Positions 18,556-28,844 of a DNA stretch of 64,000 bases are shown piece by piece; within the stretch, counting starts at the first letter, position 1; each line of letters begins with the position of its first letter. The translations under genes were made by a program, and so were the position numbers. Origin of the DNA: Vibrio nigripulchritudo ATCC 27043 (GTDB lineage Bacteria > Pseudomonadota > Gammaproteobacteria > Enterobacterales > Vibrionaceae); NCBI RefSeq assembly GCF_000222685.1, contig NZ_AFWJ01000311.1, positions 30,763 through 94,762 on the forward strand, written 5' to 3'. The notes below the pieces were generated by a model. The model was not told the origin of the DNA, ran no database searches, and was given only the letters and a program-made list of their open reading frames with translations.

Positions 18556-19539
18556 TTACTGTTTTAGTGCATTCATGAAATCTTCGTAAAAAGCGTCACC
18601 TACTTTTTTGCGAATGTCGGCTTCAATTGAAGAGTTCATGGTTTCACCGAGGCGTTTTCTGTCATCGTCATACAGGCTGTTAATCTTTAACCCTTTCGCT
18701 TTGAGTTCGTCTAGGGTTTTGGTGTTGGTATCAAAAGTAAGCTGGCGCTGCAGAACAACGGTCTCTCTTGCCACTTCATCGATCAAAACTCGGTCATCAG
18801 ACGGCAGATCTTGGTACCAATCCAAATTGGCAATCCACAGCTCTGGCCAATAGATATGCTTTGTCAGCGAAACGTACTTCTGTACTTCGAAAAAACGTTC
18901 AATGATCATTGAAGACAGAGCACTTTCCTGCCCATCAATCAGGTTTTGCTGCAACGAAGAATAAATCTCTCCCCACGCCAAAGGAACGGGAACCGCATCA
19001 ACAGAACGCCAGGCTTTGATCGCTATAGGGTTGTCTGCTGAACGCATTCTCAATCCTTTAAAAGACTCATAACTGTCTAGCGGAGCACGATTGTTAGTGA
19101 AGCTCCTAAAACCGAGCTCCATAAAACCCATTGACTTCAATCCTCGATTCTCTATCGCTTCTCCCAATGCTTTGCCCGCTTTCCCATCTAACACACCACG
19201 AGCAGTTTCTTCATCTGGGAACAGTAAGAATTGATCTAAAACTGCCAGTTCATTGACAGTCGAAGACAGGTGCACAGAAGCCCCAGTAGTCATTGTGATG
19301 CTCCCTGACTGTACCAATTCCGTCATCTCTCTAACGCCACCCAGTTGCCCACCAGGATAAATCTCTACTTGAATCTTGCCTTCGGAGCGCGATTCCAGTT
19401 CCTTTTCAAAATAGAGTAAAGACTGATGTATTGGCGACACTTCCGGTGTTGCGTGACCAATACGAATGGTGGTATCCGCCTGCGAAAATGCGCTAACCAC
19501 CACACCACTAAACAAAAAGATTAGTGAAGAAAGTTTCAT
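18556..19539 (-). CDS. dctP: TRAP transporter periplasmic substrate-binding protein (DctP type)
   Basis: A 327-residue secreted receptor. Residues 1-21 form a signal peptide (MKLSSLIFLFSGVVVSAFSQ, cleaved before DTT). Mature motifs include IRIGHATPEVSPIHQ, the beta-strand segment GLRMRSADNP with the arginine that in DctP proteins usually holds a substrate carboxylate, and VPLAWGEIYSSLQQNLIDGQE. A strong Shine-Dalgarno (GGAGGG) precedes the ATG. It is first in the operon; two LacI-type operators lie 49-138 nt upstream. The ligand cannot be predicted safely, but sugar acids are common for LacI-controlled TRAP systems. Confidence 0.93.
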   Translation of the reverse strand: MKLSSLIFLFSGVVVSAFSQADTTIRIGHATPEVSPIHQSLLYFEKELESRSEGKIQVEIYPGGQLGGVREMTELVQSGSITMTTGASVHLSSTVNELAVLDQFLLFPDEETARGVLDGKAGKALGEAIENRGLKSMGFMELGFRSFTNNRAPLDSYESFKGLRMRSADNPIAIKAWRSVDAVPVPLAWGEIYSSLQQNLIDGQESALSSMIIERFFEVQKYVSLTKHIYWPELWIANLDWYQDLPSDDRVLIDEVARETVVLQRQLTFDTNTKTLDELKAKGLKINSLYDDDRKRLGETMNSSIEADIRKKVGDAFYEDFMNALKQ

Positions 19540-19587
19540 GATATCCCTCCATGGAAATCCTAATTAGTAAGTTGAGATACGCAGACT

Positions 19588-19599
19588 GCATACGTATGC
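19588..19599 (-). promoter_or_regulatory. Proximal LacI-type operator of the TRAP operon
   Basis: A perfect 12-bp palindrome, GCATACGTATGC, with a central CG typical of LacI-family sites, in the context ACTGCATACGTATGCCA. It lies 49-60 nt before the dctP ATG. A near-copy lies 78 bp further upstream. Confidence 0.75.
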
Positions 19600-19665
19600 C
19601 AAAATCAGAATATGCTCAAAAAACAATCATAGCAACAGTATTATTAACATTTTGATCACAAAACT

Positions 19666-19677
19666 GCATACGAATGC
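19666..19677 (-). promoter_or_regulatory. Distal LacI-type operator of the TRAP operon
   Basis: GCATACGAATGC, differing from the proximal site at one base, again preceded by ACT. Centre-to-centre distance to the proximal copy is 78 bp, between seven and eight helical turns, which would permit looping by a tetrameric repressor. A TGTGA half-site (19656-19660 on the minus strand) lies between them and might be a weak CRP contact. Confidence 0.65.
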
Positions 19678-19713
19678 AATGTCGAGACATTGTTTGGATG
19701 GAGGAAAAAGAGG

Positions 19714-19750
19714 GATAAAAAAACCGCCAGAGCTTTCACTCTGGCGGTTA
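19714..19750 (-). terminator. Terminator after purL
   Basis: Stem AACCGCCAGAG/CTCTGGCGGTT (19722-19732 with 19739-19749), followed by seven Ts on the minus strand. It separates purL from the TRAP operator region. Confidence 0.9.
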
Positions 19751-19786
19751 CGGTAAACTGAGATTCAGTTGCTAGCGAAAACTCAA

Positions 19787-22700
19787 TTAACCGACATTTT
19801 TGCGAGCATTTTGGAACATACGCATCCAAGCGCCGTTCTCGCCCCAACCTTCTGGTGACCAAGAGTTGGCTACGGTACGGAACACACGCTCTGGGTGAGG
19901 CATCATGATGGTTACACGACCATCTTGTGTCGTCAGACCCGTGATTGCGTTTGGAGAACCGTTCGGGTTGTTCGGGTATTGCTGCGTTGGGTTACCGTGG
20001 TTATCAACGTAACGCACCGCCACTGTACCAGACGCTTCAATTGCGGCTAGGTGCTCTGCATCGCGAACTTCAACACGACCTTCACCGTGTGACACTGCGA
20101 TTGGCATACGAGAACCTTCCATACCATTGAAGAAGACAGAATCAGACTTCTGAACTTCGACCAGGCTGAAACGTGCTTCGAAACGCTCAGATTCGTTGCG
20201 CACGAAACGTGGCCACAAGTCAGCACCAGGAATCAGTTCTTTCAGGTTTGAAAGCATCTGACAGCCATTACACACACCAAGAGAGAAGGTGTCTTCACGC
20301 TTGAAGAAGCCTTCAAACTGCTCGCGTGCCTGACCGTTGAACAGGATGGATTTCGCCCAACCTTCACCTGCACCTAACACGTCACCGTAAGAGAAGCCAC
20401 CACACGCCACAAGACCGTTGTACTCATCCAGTACTGCTTTACCAGTCAGGATGTCGCTCATGTGAATATCAGTCGCTTCAAAACCGGCGCGATCAAACGC
20501 CGCAGCCATTTCAACGTGAGAGTTAACGCCCTGCTCACGCAGGATTGCCATCTTAGGTTTAGCGCCTTTCGCAATGTATGGTGCAGCGATGTCTTCATTC
20601 ACGTCGTAGCTCAGTTTGACGTTCAGACCTGGGTCTGAGTTGTCTTTCTTCGCTTCGAATTCTTGGTCTGCACAGGCAGGGTTATCACGGAGACCTTGCA
20701 TCTTGTGCGTTGTCTCTGCCCAGATAGTACGCAGCTCTGTGCGTGAACGCTCAAGCACAACTGTATCACCTGAAGTGATAACAAAGTCGTCAGAATCTTC
20801 AACACTACCGATAACGTGAGAGCATGTCTCCAAGCCATTCGCAGCCAGAGTAGAAAGCACTGTATCCAAGTCGTCATTCTTAACCTGAACCACAGCACCC
20901 AATTCTTCATTGAATAGTGCTGCTAATGCATCTTCGCCCAGTTCTGCAATGTTAGCACGAACACCACAGTGACCTGCGAATGCCATTTCTGCCAGAGTGA
21001 CAAACAAGCCACCGTCGCCTTTATCGTGGTATGCCACCAGCTTGTCATCACGAACAAGGGTTTGCATTGCGTCGAAGAAGCCTTTTAGTTGCTCAGCGTT
21101 GTCTACATCAGCAGGCTTGTCACCCAACTGTTTGTATACCTGTGCCAGTGCTGTTGCACCTAAACGGTTCTTACCGTTACCCAGGTCGACCAGAACCAAA
21201 GATGATTCACCTTTGTCTGTTAATAGCTGCGGAGTGACTGTCTTACGTACGTCTTCCACACGACCAAATGCCGTGATAACCAGTGAAAGTGGCGAAGTGA
21301 CTTCTTTGTCCTCACCGTTTTCATTCCACTTAGTCTTCATCGACATAGAATCTTTACCCACAGGGATAGTCAGACCTAGTGCCGGACATAGCTCTTCACC
21401 CACTGCTTTTACTGCTTCATAAAGACCAGCATCTTCCCCAGGGTGACCCGCTGGAGACATCCAGTTTGCGGACAGTTTGATGTGCTTGATGTCGCCAATG
21501 TCTGTCGCTGCAATGTTCGTCAGAGACTCACCTACAGCTAAACGGGCAGACGCGCCGAAGTCAAGCAGTGCAACTGGTGTACGCTCACCCATCGACATCG
21601 CTTCACCGTGGTAAGAATCGTAGCTTGCCGCCGTTACTGCGCAGTTCGCCACTGGAACCTGCCAAGGACCAACCATTTGGTCACGAGCAACCAAGCCCGT
21701 TACAGTACGGTCACCAATGGTGATAAGGAATGTTTTTTCTGCCACGGTAGGAAGACGAAGAACACGATCTGCCGCTTCGTTCAGCTCGATGCCGTCACGT
21801 GCGATAGCTGGGCTTTCCACTTTAAGTGTGGTCGCTTCACGGTGCATCTTAGGTGTTTTACCTAACAAGATGTCCATTGGCATATCAATAGGCGTGTTGT
21901 CGAAGTGTGAATCTTCCAGCGTTAGGTGGCGTTCTTCAGTTGCTTCACCCACTACCGCATAAGGGGCACGTTCACGCTTACAGATAGCATCAAAAGTTTC
22001 CATGTTCTCTGGTGCGACCGCCATTACATAGCGCTCTTGTGACTCGTTACACCAGATTTCAAGCGGGCTCATGCTAAGCTCATCATTAGGAACATCGCGT
22101 AGCTGGAACTTGCCACCACGCTCACCGTCGTCACATAACTCTGGCAGTGCATTTGAGATACCGCCAGCGCCCACATCGTGGATAAACGCGATTGGGTTGT
22201 CTTCACCCAACTGCCAACAACGATCAATCACTTCCTGACAACGACGTTCCATCTCTGGGTTTTCACGCTGTACAGAAGCGAAGTCTAAGTCTTCAGCTGA
22301 TTGACCCGAAGCCATAGAAGATGCCGCACCGCCACCAAGACCGATGTTCATCGCAGGACCACCCAGTACGATAAGTTTCGCACCTACTGGGATCTCTTTC
22401 TTCTGAACGTGCTCATCACGAATGTTACCCATACCACCAGCAATCATAATCGGCTTGTGGTAACCACGTACTTCTTCACCCGCGTGAGAAGTTACTTTTT
22501 CTTCGTAAGTACGGAAGTAACCTAACAGGTTAGGACGACCAAATTCGTTGTTGAACGCTGCGCCACCTAGTGGACCTTCTAGCATGATGTCCAGAGCGTT
22601 AACGATACGACCCGGCTTACCGAAATCCGTTTCCCAAGGTTGCTCGTAACCAGGAATACGCAGGTTAGAAGTTGTGAATCCAACAAGACCCGCTTTTGGT

Positions 22701-23680
22701 TTACCACCAATACCAGTAGCGCCTTCGTCACGGATTTCACCACCGGATCCGGTAGAAGCACCTGGCCAAGGAGAAATCGCTGTTGGGTGGTTGTGTGTTT
22801 CTACCTTCATCAGGATGTGAGCATCTTCGTGATGGTAGTTGTACTGGCGAGTTTCAGGATTTGGGAAGAAACGACCGACTTTCGAACCTGTCATTACCGC
22901 CGCATTGTCTTTGTAAGCAGACAGTACGTGATCTGGCGTAGTCTCGAAGGTGTTCTTGATCATCTTAAACAGAGACTTCTCTTGCTGCTCGCCGTCGATA
23001 GTCCAGTCTGCATTAAAGATTTTGTGGCGACAGTGCTCTGAGTTCGCCTGAGCAAACATCATCAGCTCGATGTCGTTAGGGTTACGACCCAGCTTAGTGA
23101 AGTTTTCCACTAAGTAGTCGATTTCGTCTTCTGCAAGGGCAAGACCAAGAGAAACGTTTGCTTCTTCAAGCGCCGCTCGACCGCCCGCTAAGATATCAAC
23201 GTGAGCCACTGGCGCAGGCTCTGCAACTGTGAACAATGCAGATGCTGCTTCAAGATCAGTGAACACAGATTCCATCATGCGATCATGAATCAGGGCTTTG
23301 ACTGCCTGAGTTTGCTCGCCAGACAGTTCAGCCGACGTTTCAATGTAGTACGCCGTGCCGCGCTCAAGACGTTTTACTTTCTCAAGACCACAGTTGATGG
23401 CGATATCCGTGGATTTAGAGGACCAAGGAGAAATAGTACCCGGACGTGGAGTCACAAGAAGTAGAAGACCTTCTGGCTCGTGCTCTTCGATCGTTGGACC
23501 GTAAGTCAGCAGTTTTTCTAGCTTGTCGAGTTCAGACGCATCTAGATCCGCTGTCAGGTCAGCAAAGTGCATAAACTCAGCGTAAATACCTGTTACTGGC
23601 AGGCTTTGCTCACGACAAAGTTCAAGTAATTTGTTAACACGAAACTCAGAAAGAGCTGGGGAGCCACGCAAAATTCTCAT
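19787..23680 (-). CDS. purL: Phosphoribosylformylglycinamidine synthase
   Basis: The single-chain PurL (1297 residues, E. coli 1295) converts FGAR and glutamine to FGAM in purine synthesis. Domains in order: N-terminal PurS-like part (1-150), linker, two AIRS-type halves (about 200-980) with [27 protein letters not shown] and GGGAASSM, and a C-terminal glutamine amidotransferase (about 1040-1297) with the cysteine in [10 protein letters not shown] and the His-Glu pair in [10 protein letters not shown]. All key residues are present. The gene is monocistronic, with a PurR box and a sigma-70 type promoter upstream and a terminator behind. Confidence 0.98.
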   Translation of the reverse strand: MRILRGSPALSEFRVNKLLELCREQSLPVTGIYAEFMHFADLTADLDASELDKLEKLLTYGPTIEEHEPEGLLLLVTPRPGTISPWSSKSTDIAINCGLEKVKRLERGTAYYIETSAELSGEQTQAVKALIHDRMMESVFTDLEAASALFTVAEPAPVAHVDILAGGRAALEEANVSLGLALAEDEIDYLVENFTKLGRNPNDIELMMFAQANSEHCRHKIFNADWTIDGEQQEKSLFKMIKNTFETTPDHVLSAYKDNAAVMTGSKVGRFFPNPETRQYNYHHEDAHILMKVETHNHPTAISPWPGASTGSGGEIRDEGATGIGGKPKAGLVGFTTSNLRIPGYEQPWETDFGKPGRIVNALDIMLEGPLGGAAFNNEFGRPNLLGYFRTYEEKVTSHAGEEVRGYHKPIMIAGGMGNIRDEHVQKKEIPVGAKLIVLGGPAMNIGLGGGAASSMASGQSAEDLDFASVQRENPEMERRCQEVIDRCWQLGEDNPIAFIHDVGAGGISNALPELCDDGERGGKFQLRDVPNDELSMSPLEIWCNESQERYVMAVAPENMETFDAICKRERAPYAVVGEATEERHLTLEDSHFDNTPIDMPMDILLGKTPKMHREATTLKVESPAIARDGIELNEAADRVLRLPTVAEKTFLITIGDRTVTGLVARDQMVGPWQVPVANCAVTAASYDSYHGEAMSMGERTPVALLDFGASARLAVGESLTNIAATDIGDIKHIKLSANWMSPAGHPGEDAGLYEAVKAVGEELCPALGLTIPVGKDSMSMKTKWNENGEDKEVTSPLSLVITAFGRVEDVRKTVTPQLLTDKGESSLVLVDLGNGKNRLGATALAQVYKQLGDKPADVDNAEQLKGFFDAMQTLVRDDKLVAYHDKGDGGLFVTLAEMAFAGHCGVRANIAELGEDALAALFNEELGAVVQVKNDDLDTVLSTLAANGLETCSHVIGSVEDSDDFVITSGDTVVLERSRTELRTIWAETTHKMQGLRDNPACADQEFEAKKDNSDPGLNVKLSYDVNEDIAAPYIAKGAKPKMAILREQGVNSHVEMAAAFDRAGFEATDIHMSDILTGKAVLDEYNGLVACGGFSYGDVLGAGEGWAKSILFNGQAREQFEGFFKREDTFSLGVCNGCQMLSNLKELIPGADLWPRFVRNESERFEARFSLVEVQKSDSVFFNGMEGSRMPIAVSHGEGRVEVRDAEHLAAIEASGTVAVRYVDNHGNPTQQYPNNPNGSPNAITGLTTQDGRVTIMMPHPERVFRTVANSWSPEGWGENGAWMRMFQNARKNVG

Positions 23681-23786
23681 GTGCTTAGGTCTCTTATGCA
23701 GTTAGTTAAGGTGATATTGCAATAAATTCAATGAGTTAGAATCAACCCGAAAACTCATACCAATTTCACCTCGCTTTTGCGGGCGT

Positions 23787-23837
23787 ATTATAGAGGAAAA
23801 AATTTGTGACGTAACCTCAAATAGCAACCGTTTGCGT
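23787..23837 (-). promoter_or_regulatory. purL promoter with PurR operator
   Basis: On the minus strand a perfect -10 box TATAAT (23787-23792) is spaced 16 nt from a weak -35 TTACGT (23809-23814). Directly upstream is ACGCAAACGGTTGCTA (23822-23837), a close match to the PurR box. The rest of the 329-base gap to mltF (up to 24009) shows no other gene; it must also hold the mltF promoter. Confidence 0.75.
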
Positions 23838-24009
23838 CTTTTTTTGTCGCACGCGGTTTCAGACGCCTCTCAATTCTGACCTCGGTTGAGTAGATGAGTG
23901 AACTTTCATCCACCAGCTCGCGCTTTTTAATTCTTTTTAAGCATCTGACTTTGCCCTACTGACCTGCTTTGATATAAAGAGGGCTCAGCTTTAATATGAG
24001 TATGTCACT

Positions 24010-25584
24010 TTGAGTAATTTTGCCCCGTTAGTTTGGTTAAGGCGATTAACACTTTTCTCCCTTTTCAGCCTTGTGCTGGCTGGCTGTCAGATAGAATCGA
24101 ACCCCAAGAGCGAACTGGAAAAAGTTCGCGAAAGAGGCACGTTGAGAGTCGGAACCTTAAATAACCAACTGTCTTATTACATTGGTCCTGATGGTCCAAC
24201 CGGGTTGGATTTCGAACTGGCGAAGCGATTTGCTGACGAATTGGGCGTAAAACTTGAAATGAAACCTGCCTATCGTTTAGCTGAGCTGTTCCCAGCACTA
24301 GAACGTGGCGAAATTGACATGATTGCCGCAGGCCTGAGCCAAACCCCAGACAGACTAAAGCAGTTTAGAGCAGGTCCCGCTTACTATTACGTTTCTCAGC
24401 AAGTGGTCTACAAAAAAGGCACCTGGAGGCCACGTAATGTCGACCAGCTCGTCGACAAACAAATCCCTATTGTCGTGGTGAAAGATTCTCACTTTGAACG
24501 TACGTTAAAAGCACTGCAAAAAGAAAAACCTGGGCTCATCTACCGAGATGAACACGATGCAGACGTTAATGATCTCCTTCAAAAGGTCTACAAAGGTGAA
24601 CTGGCACTGACGATGGCGGATTCTGTAGAATTGTCACTTTCTCAGCGCCTCTACCCTTCTTTGGCACTCGCTTTTGAACTGACAGAAGATCAGCCTATTT
24701 CCTGGTACATGCGTCGCAGCGACGACGAAAGCCTGTATGCCTTACTGATTGAATTCTTCGGTCTGCTGAAACAATCCGGTGACTTGGCACGTTTGGAAGA
24801 GAAATACTTCGGTCACGTAGAAAGCTTCGATTTCGTTGACACACGTGCCTTTATTCGTGCTCTGGACAGTAAGCTTCCAAAGTGGGAATCCCTGTTTAAA
24901 AAGCATTCCAACGAGTTTGACTGGCGTTTGATCGCTGCTTTGGCCTATCAGGAATCCCATTGGAACCCTCTGGCTAAATCGCCAACCGGTGTTCGGGGCA
25001 TGATGATGTTAACCCTGCCTACTGCGAAAAGTGTCGGGGTGAAAAACCGGCTCGACCCGGAGCAATCTGTACGTGGTGGTGTGGAGTACTTGCGACGTAT
25101 TGTGGATCGCGTACCCGATTCCATTTCAGAGCATGAGAAAATCTGGTTTGCATTAGCGTCTTATAACGTCGGTTATGGTCACATGATGGACGCGCGCCGC
25201 CTGACCAAACGTCAGGGTGGCGACCCGGATTCATGGGCAGATGTGAAAGATCGCCTGCCTTTGCTACGCAAAAAAGAGTTCTACAGTAAAACACGCTATG
25301 GTTACGCGCGTGGCGATGAAGCTAGGAACTACGTAGAAAATATCCGTCGCTACTACCAATCGATCATTGGTCATGTGGATAAACAGCGAATCGATAATGA
25401 AGAGCTCAGTATTGATGACTTACAGGTGATTGATGTGCCTATCTCTTCCGCAGCAGGCTCTTCTGCGTCAGAGTCGGTTTCTAATGCTGAAACTACAAAC
25501 GACGAAGAGCCCTCTGAAAAAGAGAACGTTGATTCAAACAAGGCGTCTTCAGAAGAAAGTAAATCAACAGAAGATAAGAAGTAA
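24010..25584 (+). CDS. mltF: Membrane-bound lytic murein transglycosylase F
   Basis: MltF is an outer-membrane lipoprotein that cleaves peptidoglycan glycan strands. The 524-residue protein has a lipoprotein signal with lipobox VLAGC (Cys 25), a regulatory solute-binding-like domain (about 40-265, RVGTLNNQLSYYIGPDGPTGLDFELAKRFADELG) and an SLT lysozyme-like domain (about 290-450) with the catalytic glutamate in LAYQESHWNP and LASYNVGYGHM. The last 60 residues are an acidic, serine-rich tail. In-frame stop TAA at 23992 leaves TTG at 24010 as the only start before the signal peptide; no strong Shine-Dalgarno is visible. Confidence 0.93.
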   Translation: MSNFAPLVWLRRLTLFSLFSLVLAGCQIESNPKSELEKVRERGTLRVGTLNNQLSYYIGPDGPTGLDFELAKRFADELGVKLEMKPAYRLAELFPALERGEIDMIAAGLSQTPDRLKQFRAGPAYYYVSQQVVYKKGTWRPRNVDQLVDKQIPIVVVKDSHFERTLKALQKEKPGLIYRDEHDADVNDLLQKVYKGELALTMADSVELSLSQRLYPSLALAFELTEDQPISWYMRRSDDESLYALLIEFFGLLKQSGDLARLEEKYFGHVESFDFVDTRAFIRALDSKLPKWESLFKKHSNEFDWRLIAALAYQESHWNPLAKSPTGVRGMMMLTLPTAKSVGVKNRLDPEQSVRGGVEYLRRIVDRVPDSISEHEKIWFALASYNVGYGHMMDARRLTKRQGGDPDSWADVKDRLPLLRKKEFYSKTRYGYARGDEARNYVENIRRYYQSIIGHVDKQRIDNEELSIDDLQVIDVPISSAAGSSASESVSNAETTNDEEPSEKENVDSNKASSEESKSTEDKK

Positions 25585-25590
25585 TCCTAC

Positions 25591-25628
25591 CGCGCTCGAA
25601 TCCTCTTTCGGGCGCGAATTTTTCTCTC
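25591..25628 (+). terminator. Terminator after mltF
   Basis: Stem CGCGCTCGAA/TTCGGGCGCG (one G-T pair) followed by AATTTTTCTCTCTT. It begins six bases after the mltF stop. Confidence 0.8.
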
Positions 25629-25664
25629 TTGAATAGCAGTCATTCGACAACAAAATCCTACCAC

Positions 25665-25693
25665 TTGAAAAATGTTAAATTCGCCCTTACATT
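25665..25693 (+). promoter_or_regulatory. Promoter of the 45-codon small gene
   Basis: TTGAAA (25665-25670) and TACATT (25688-25693) are separated by exactly 17 bp. The transcript would begin near 25700 and carry a leader of about 190 nt with inverted repeats such as ACGGG...CCCGT (25697-25736) and CTTTTC/GAAAAG (near 25780-25810). No gene is seen in this leader. Confidence 0.55.
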
Positions 25694-25887
25694 GAACGGG
25701 ATGGTGATTGATCTTGATTCGTCATCAACCCGTAACAATCGAAGCTTATAAACAGTGCTTCGCAGTAAACGAAATCTCACTTTTCGCCGCAGACAAGACG
25801 TAGTGAAAAGCGGTGGAATGAGTGATTGGGCGGTGCCAGAAAAACAAAACAGCGCCGTTATTGTTAGCTTGGTAGAGGAGAGAAACT

Positions 25888-26025
25888 ATGTTCTCCAAAA
25901 GAAAGTCGTCTAAACGACTGCTCCAAAAGGCTGTATCTTCTAACCGTCGTAAGCGAATGCTTGCCAATAACAAGAAAAAAGTGATTTGGCGTAGCAGAGC
26001 TTTTGCTCTTTGCTTCGACTCTTAA
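25888..26025 (+). CDS. Small basic protein of 45 residues, unknown function
   Basis: ATG 25888 to TAA 26023-26025 encodes 45 residues. It begins MFSKRKSSKRLLQKAVSSNR, continues RKRMLANNKKKVIWRSR and ends AFALCFDS, so about a third of the residues are Lys or Arg. AGAGGAGAG lies 5-13 nt before the ATG. A promoter with 17-bp spacing and a structured leader of about 190 nt precede it, and a hairpin (26051-26076) follows. This suggests a real nucleic-acid-binding or ribosome-associated small protein, but I recognise no family; it could also be the coding part of a dual-function small RNA. Confidence 0.55.
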   Translation: MFSKRKSSKRLLQKAVSSNRRKRMLANNKKKVIWRSRAFALCFDS

Positions 26026-26050
26026 TTCAGAAGATACGGTATTTCTAAAC

Positions 26051-26076
26051 GGCAAACATCAGTCCTGGTGTTTGCC
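26051..26076. terminator. Hairpin between the small gene and tadA
   Basis: GGCAAACATC (26051-26060) pairs with GGTGTTTGCC (26067-26076), one G-T pair. It overlaps the 3' end of tadA and lies 25 nt after the small gene. T-richness on either side is modest, so termination is plausible but not certain. Confidence 0.5.
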
Positions 26077-26568
26077 ATTAGATTTCTTCTCTTTCAGCGC
26101 TTTCTTCTCTTTACGTCTTCTCTTGAAAAAACTCTGTAACTGTTCGCGACACTCTTGTTCCAGCAAACCGGACTCTATTACTGCATAGTGATATGACGCC
26201 TGGCTTTCAAACAGATTTAATACTGTACCTGCTGCCCCCGCTTTTAAATCGGGCGCGCCATAAACAATGCGCTTTACACGGCTATGAAGCAGAGCACCAG
26301 CACACATGGGGCAAGGCTCTAGCGTCACGTACAAAGTGGTATCTAGCAGACGATAGTTTTCAATGGCTGAACCCGCTTTGCGGAGTACCTGAATTTCGGC
26401 ATGGGCAGTCGCGTCGTGCTGACCAATCGAGCGATTCCACCCTTCGGCAATAACTTCTCCGTCTTTGACCAGAACAGCGCCGACTGGGACTTCCCCTTCC
26501 TGTTCGGCTCTGTCTGCTAACGCCATGGCATGGCGCATAAACTGTTCGTCTTGTTCGCTAAAAGGCAC
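26059..26568 (-). CDS. tadA: tRNA adenosine(34) deaminase
   Basis: TadA changes adenosine 34 of tRNA-Arg(ACG) to inosine; it is usually essential. The 169-residue protein has the zinc deaminase motifs HAEIQVLRKAG (ligand His, catalytic Glu) and PCPMCAGALLHSRV (two ligand Cys), plus VPVGAVLVKDGEVIAEGWN. The C-terminal 25 residues are very basic (RRRKEKKALKEKKSNGK), as is common in TadA. The start is GTG at 26568. It is transcribed away from the upstream LysR gene region in the same direction, with a 40-nt gap. Confidence 0.95.
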   Translation of the reverse strand: MPFSEQDEQFMRHAMALADRAEQEGEVPVGAVLVKDGEVIAEGWNRSIGQHDATAHAEIQVLRKAGSAIENYRLLDTTLYVTLEPCPMCAGALLHSRVKRIVYGAPDLKAGAAGTVLNLFESQASYHYAVIESGLLEQECREQLQSFFKRRRKEKKALKEKKSNGKHQD

Positions 26569-26608
26569 GTTTTTTCTCGATGTATCGGCTTCTGAGGCGG
26601 ATTATATT

Positions 26609-27490
26609 CTAGTTTGAATAAATGGACAGTCTTTCGGCTAGAAAGTCGATCAGCAGACGGACCTTAGAAGACAGGTAACGATTATTAGGATAAAGCGCCC
26701 AGATCCCTTCTTTGGTGTCCCGAAAATCTGTCAGCAGTTCCACCAGTTTACCTGTCGCCATATGCTGATGAACGTAGTAATCCGGTAACTGCACGATTCC
26801 AATGCCATTTAGTGCGGCGTTAATCAGTACTCGCCCGCTGTCACACGTCATCCGCCCTTCTACAGAAAGTTGTCGCTTATGACCATTTTCTATAAATCGC
26901 CAGTACGGATGGTTACCAATCAGGCATTGATGCTGAGACAGCTCCAGTAGTGCGCGCGGCTCACCATGCTTTTCTATATAGTCAGGGCTGGCACAAACGT
27001 GCATCTGACGAGACCCCAACCGCTTCGCAATATAGGTCGAGTCGCCAAGGTGTCCAAGGCGAATAGCGAGATCGAAACCGTGTTCTAACATATCGAGCTT
27101 TTGGTTGGATAAATGAAAATCCAGCTCTACTTCGGGATAAATGGTCAAAAACTCGCTCAGTACAGGTGCCAGCATTTGCTCGCCGTAGGTAACAGGTGCC
27201 GTCAGCTTTATTTTGCCTTTCAGAGTACTTTGCAACTCCGTCACGGCTTGTTCGGCAAACTCCAGCCCGTCAACAAGGTGCCGACAGTGCTGATAATAAA
27301 CCTTACCAGCATCGGTCAAAGTCACTTTACGCGTGGTACGAAGCAGCAACTTGACAGACAACCGTTGTTCTAACTTTGATATCTTACGACTCACTTGTGC
27401 GACTGAAGTTGATAATTTTTGAGCTGCTAACGTAAAACTGGACTGTTCAGCAACGGCAACAAACTCTGTTACCCCTTCCCATTGCTCCAT
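26609..27490 (-). CDS. LysR-family regulator, divergent from frmA
   Basis: A 293-residue LysR protein: winged HTH at the N-terminus (FVAVAEQSSFTLAAQKLSTSVAQVSRKISKLEQRL) and a substrate-binding-like effector domain from about residue 90 (KIKLTAPVTYGEQMLAPVLSEFL). ATG 27490 is preferred over the upstream TTG because AGAGG sits 6 nt before it. Divergent placement next to frmA, with a LysR-type palindrome in between, suggests control of formaldehyde detoxification. It belongs to the CrgA-like subgroup by its N-terminal pattern; the effector is not known. Confidence 0.88.
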   Translation of the reverse strand: MEQWEGVTEFVAVAEQSSFTLAAQKLSTSVAQVSRKISKLEQRLSVKLLLRTTRKVTLTDAGKVYYQHCRHLVDGLEFAEQAVTELQSTLKGKIKLTAPVTYGEQMLAPVLSEFLTIYPEVELDFHLSNQKLDMLEHGFDLAIRLGHLGDSTYIAKRLGSRQMHVCASPDYIEKHGEPRALLELSQHQCLIGNHPYWRFIENGHKRQLSVEGRMTCDSGRVLINAALNGIGIVQLPDYYVHQHMATGKLVELLTDFRDTKEGIWALYPNNRYLSSKVRLLIDFLAERLSIYSN

Positions 27491-27517
27491 AATCAACCTC
27501 TTATCGCAAAAATCATT

Positions 27518-27533
27518 ATTACAAATATGTAAT
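27518..27533. promoter_or_regulatory. LysR-type operator candidate between lysR and frmA
   Basis: ATTACAAATATGTAAT is an inverted repeat (ATTAC, 6-nt spacer, GTAAT) with the T-N11-A pattern of LysR sites. It lies 27 nt before the LysR start and 125 nt before frmA. Confidence 0.6.
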
Positions 27534-27624
27534 AGTTATTTTCATTTTAGCCTGATTATCAACTGAGATAAATTAATTAAACTAGAGCTCATAATCTGCC
27601 AACTCCTTCATTGAGTTAGAGTAA

Positions 27625-28788
<1,164 letters not shown>

Positions 28789-28797
28789 CTGACAACC

Positions 28798-28823
28798 CGA
28801 CAGGGCGGGGCTCCGCTCTGTCG
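28798..28823 (+). promoter_or_regulatory. Strong hairpin between frmA and fghA
   Basis: CGACAGGGCGG (28798-28808) pairs with CCGCTCTGTCG (28813-28823) over 11 bp, followed by CTTTT and then the fghA ribosome-binding site (AAGGA). It could partly terminate or stabilise the mRNA 3' end, making fghA expression lower than frmA. Confidence 0.6.
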
Positions 28824-28844
28824 CTTTTAAGGAAGCTCCAATTC

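Noticed and set aside
22301-23464. Plus-strand frames of 60-130 codons opposite purL
   Set aside because: Antisense shadows of a long, well-conserved gene; no starts with ribosome-binding sites.
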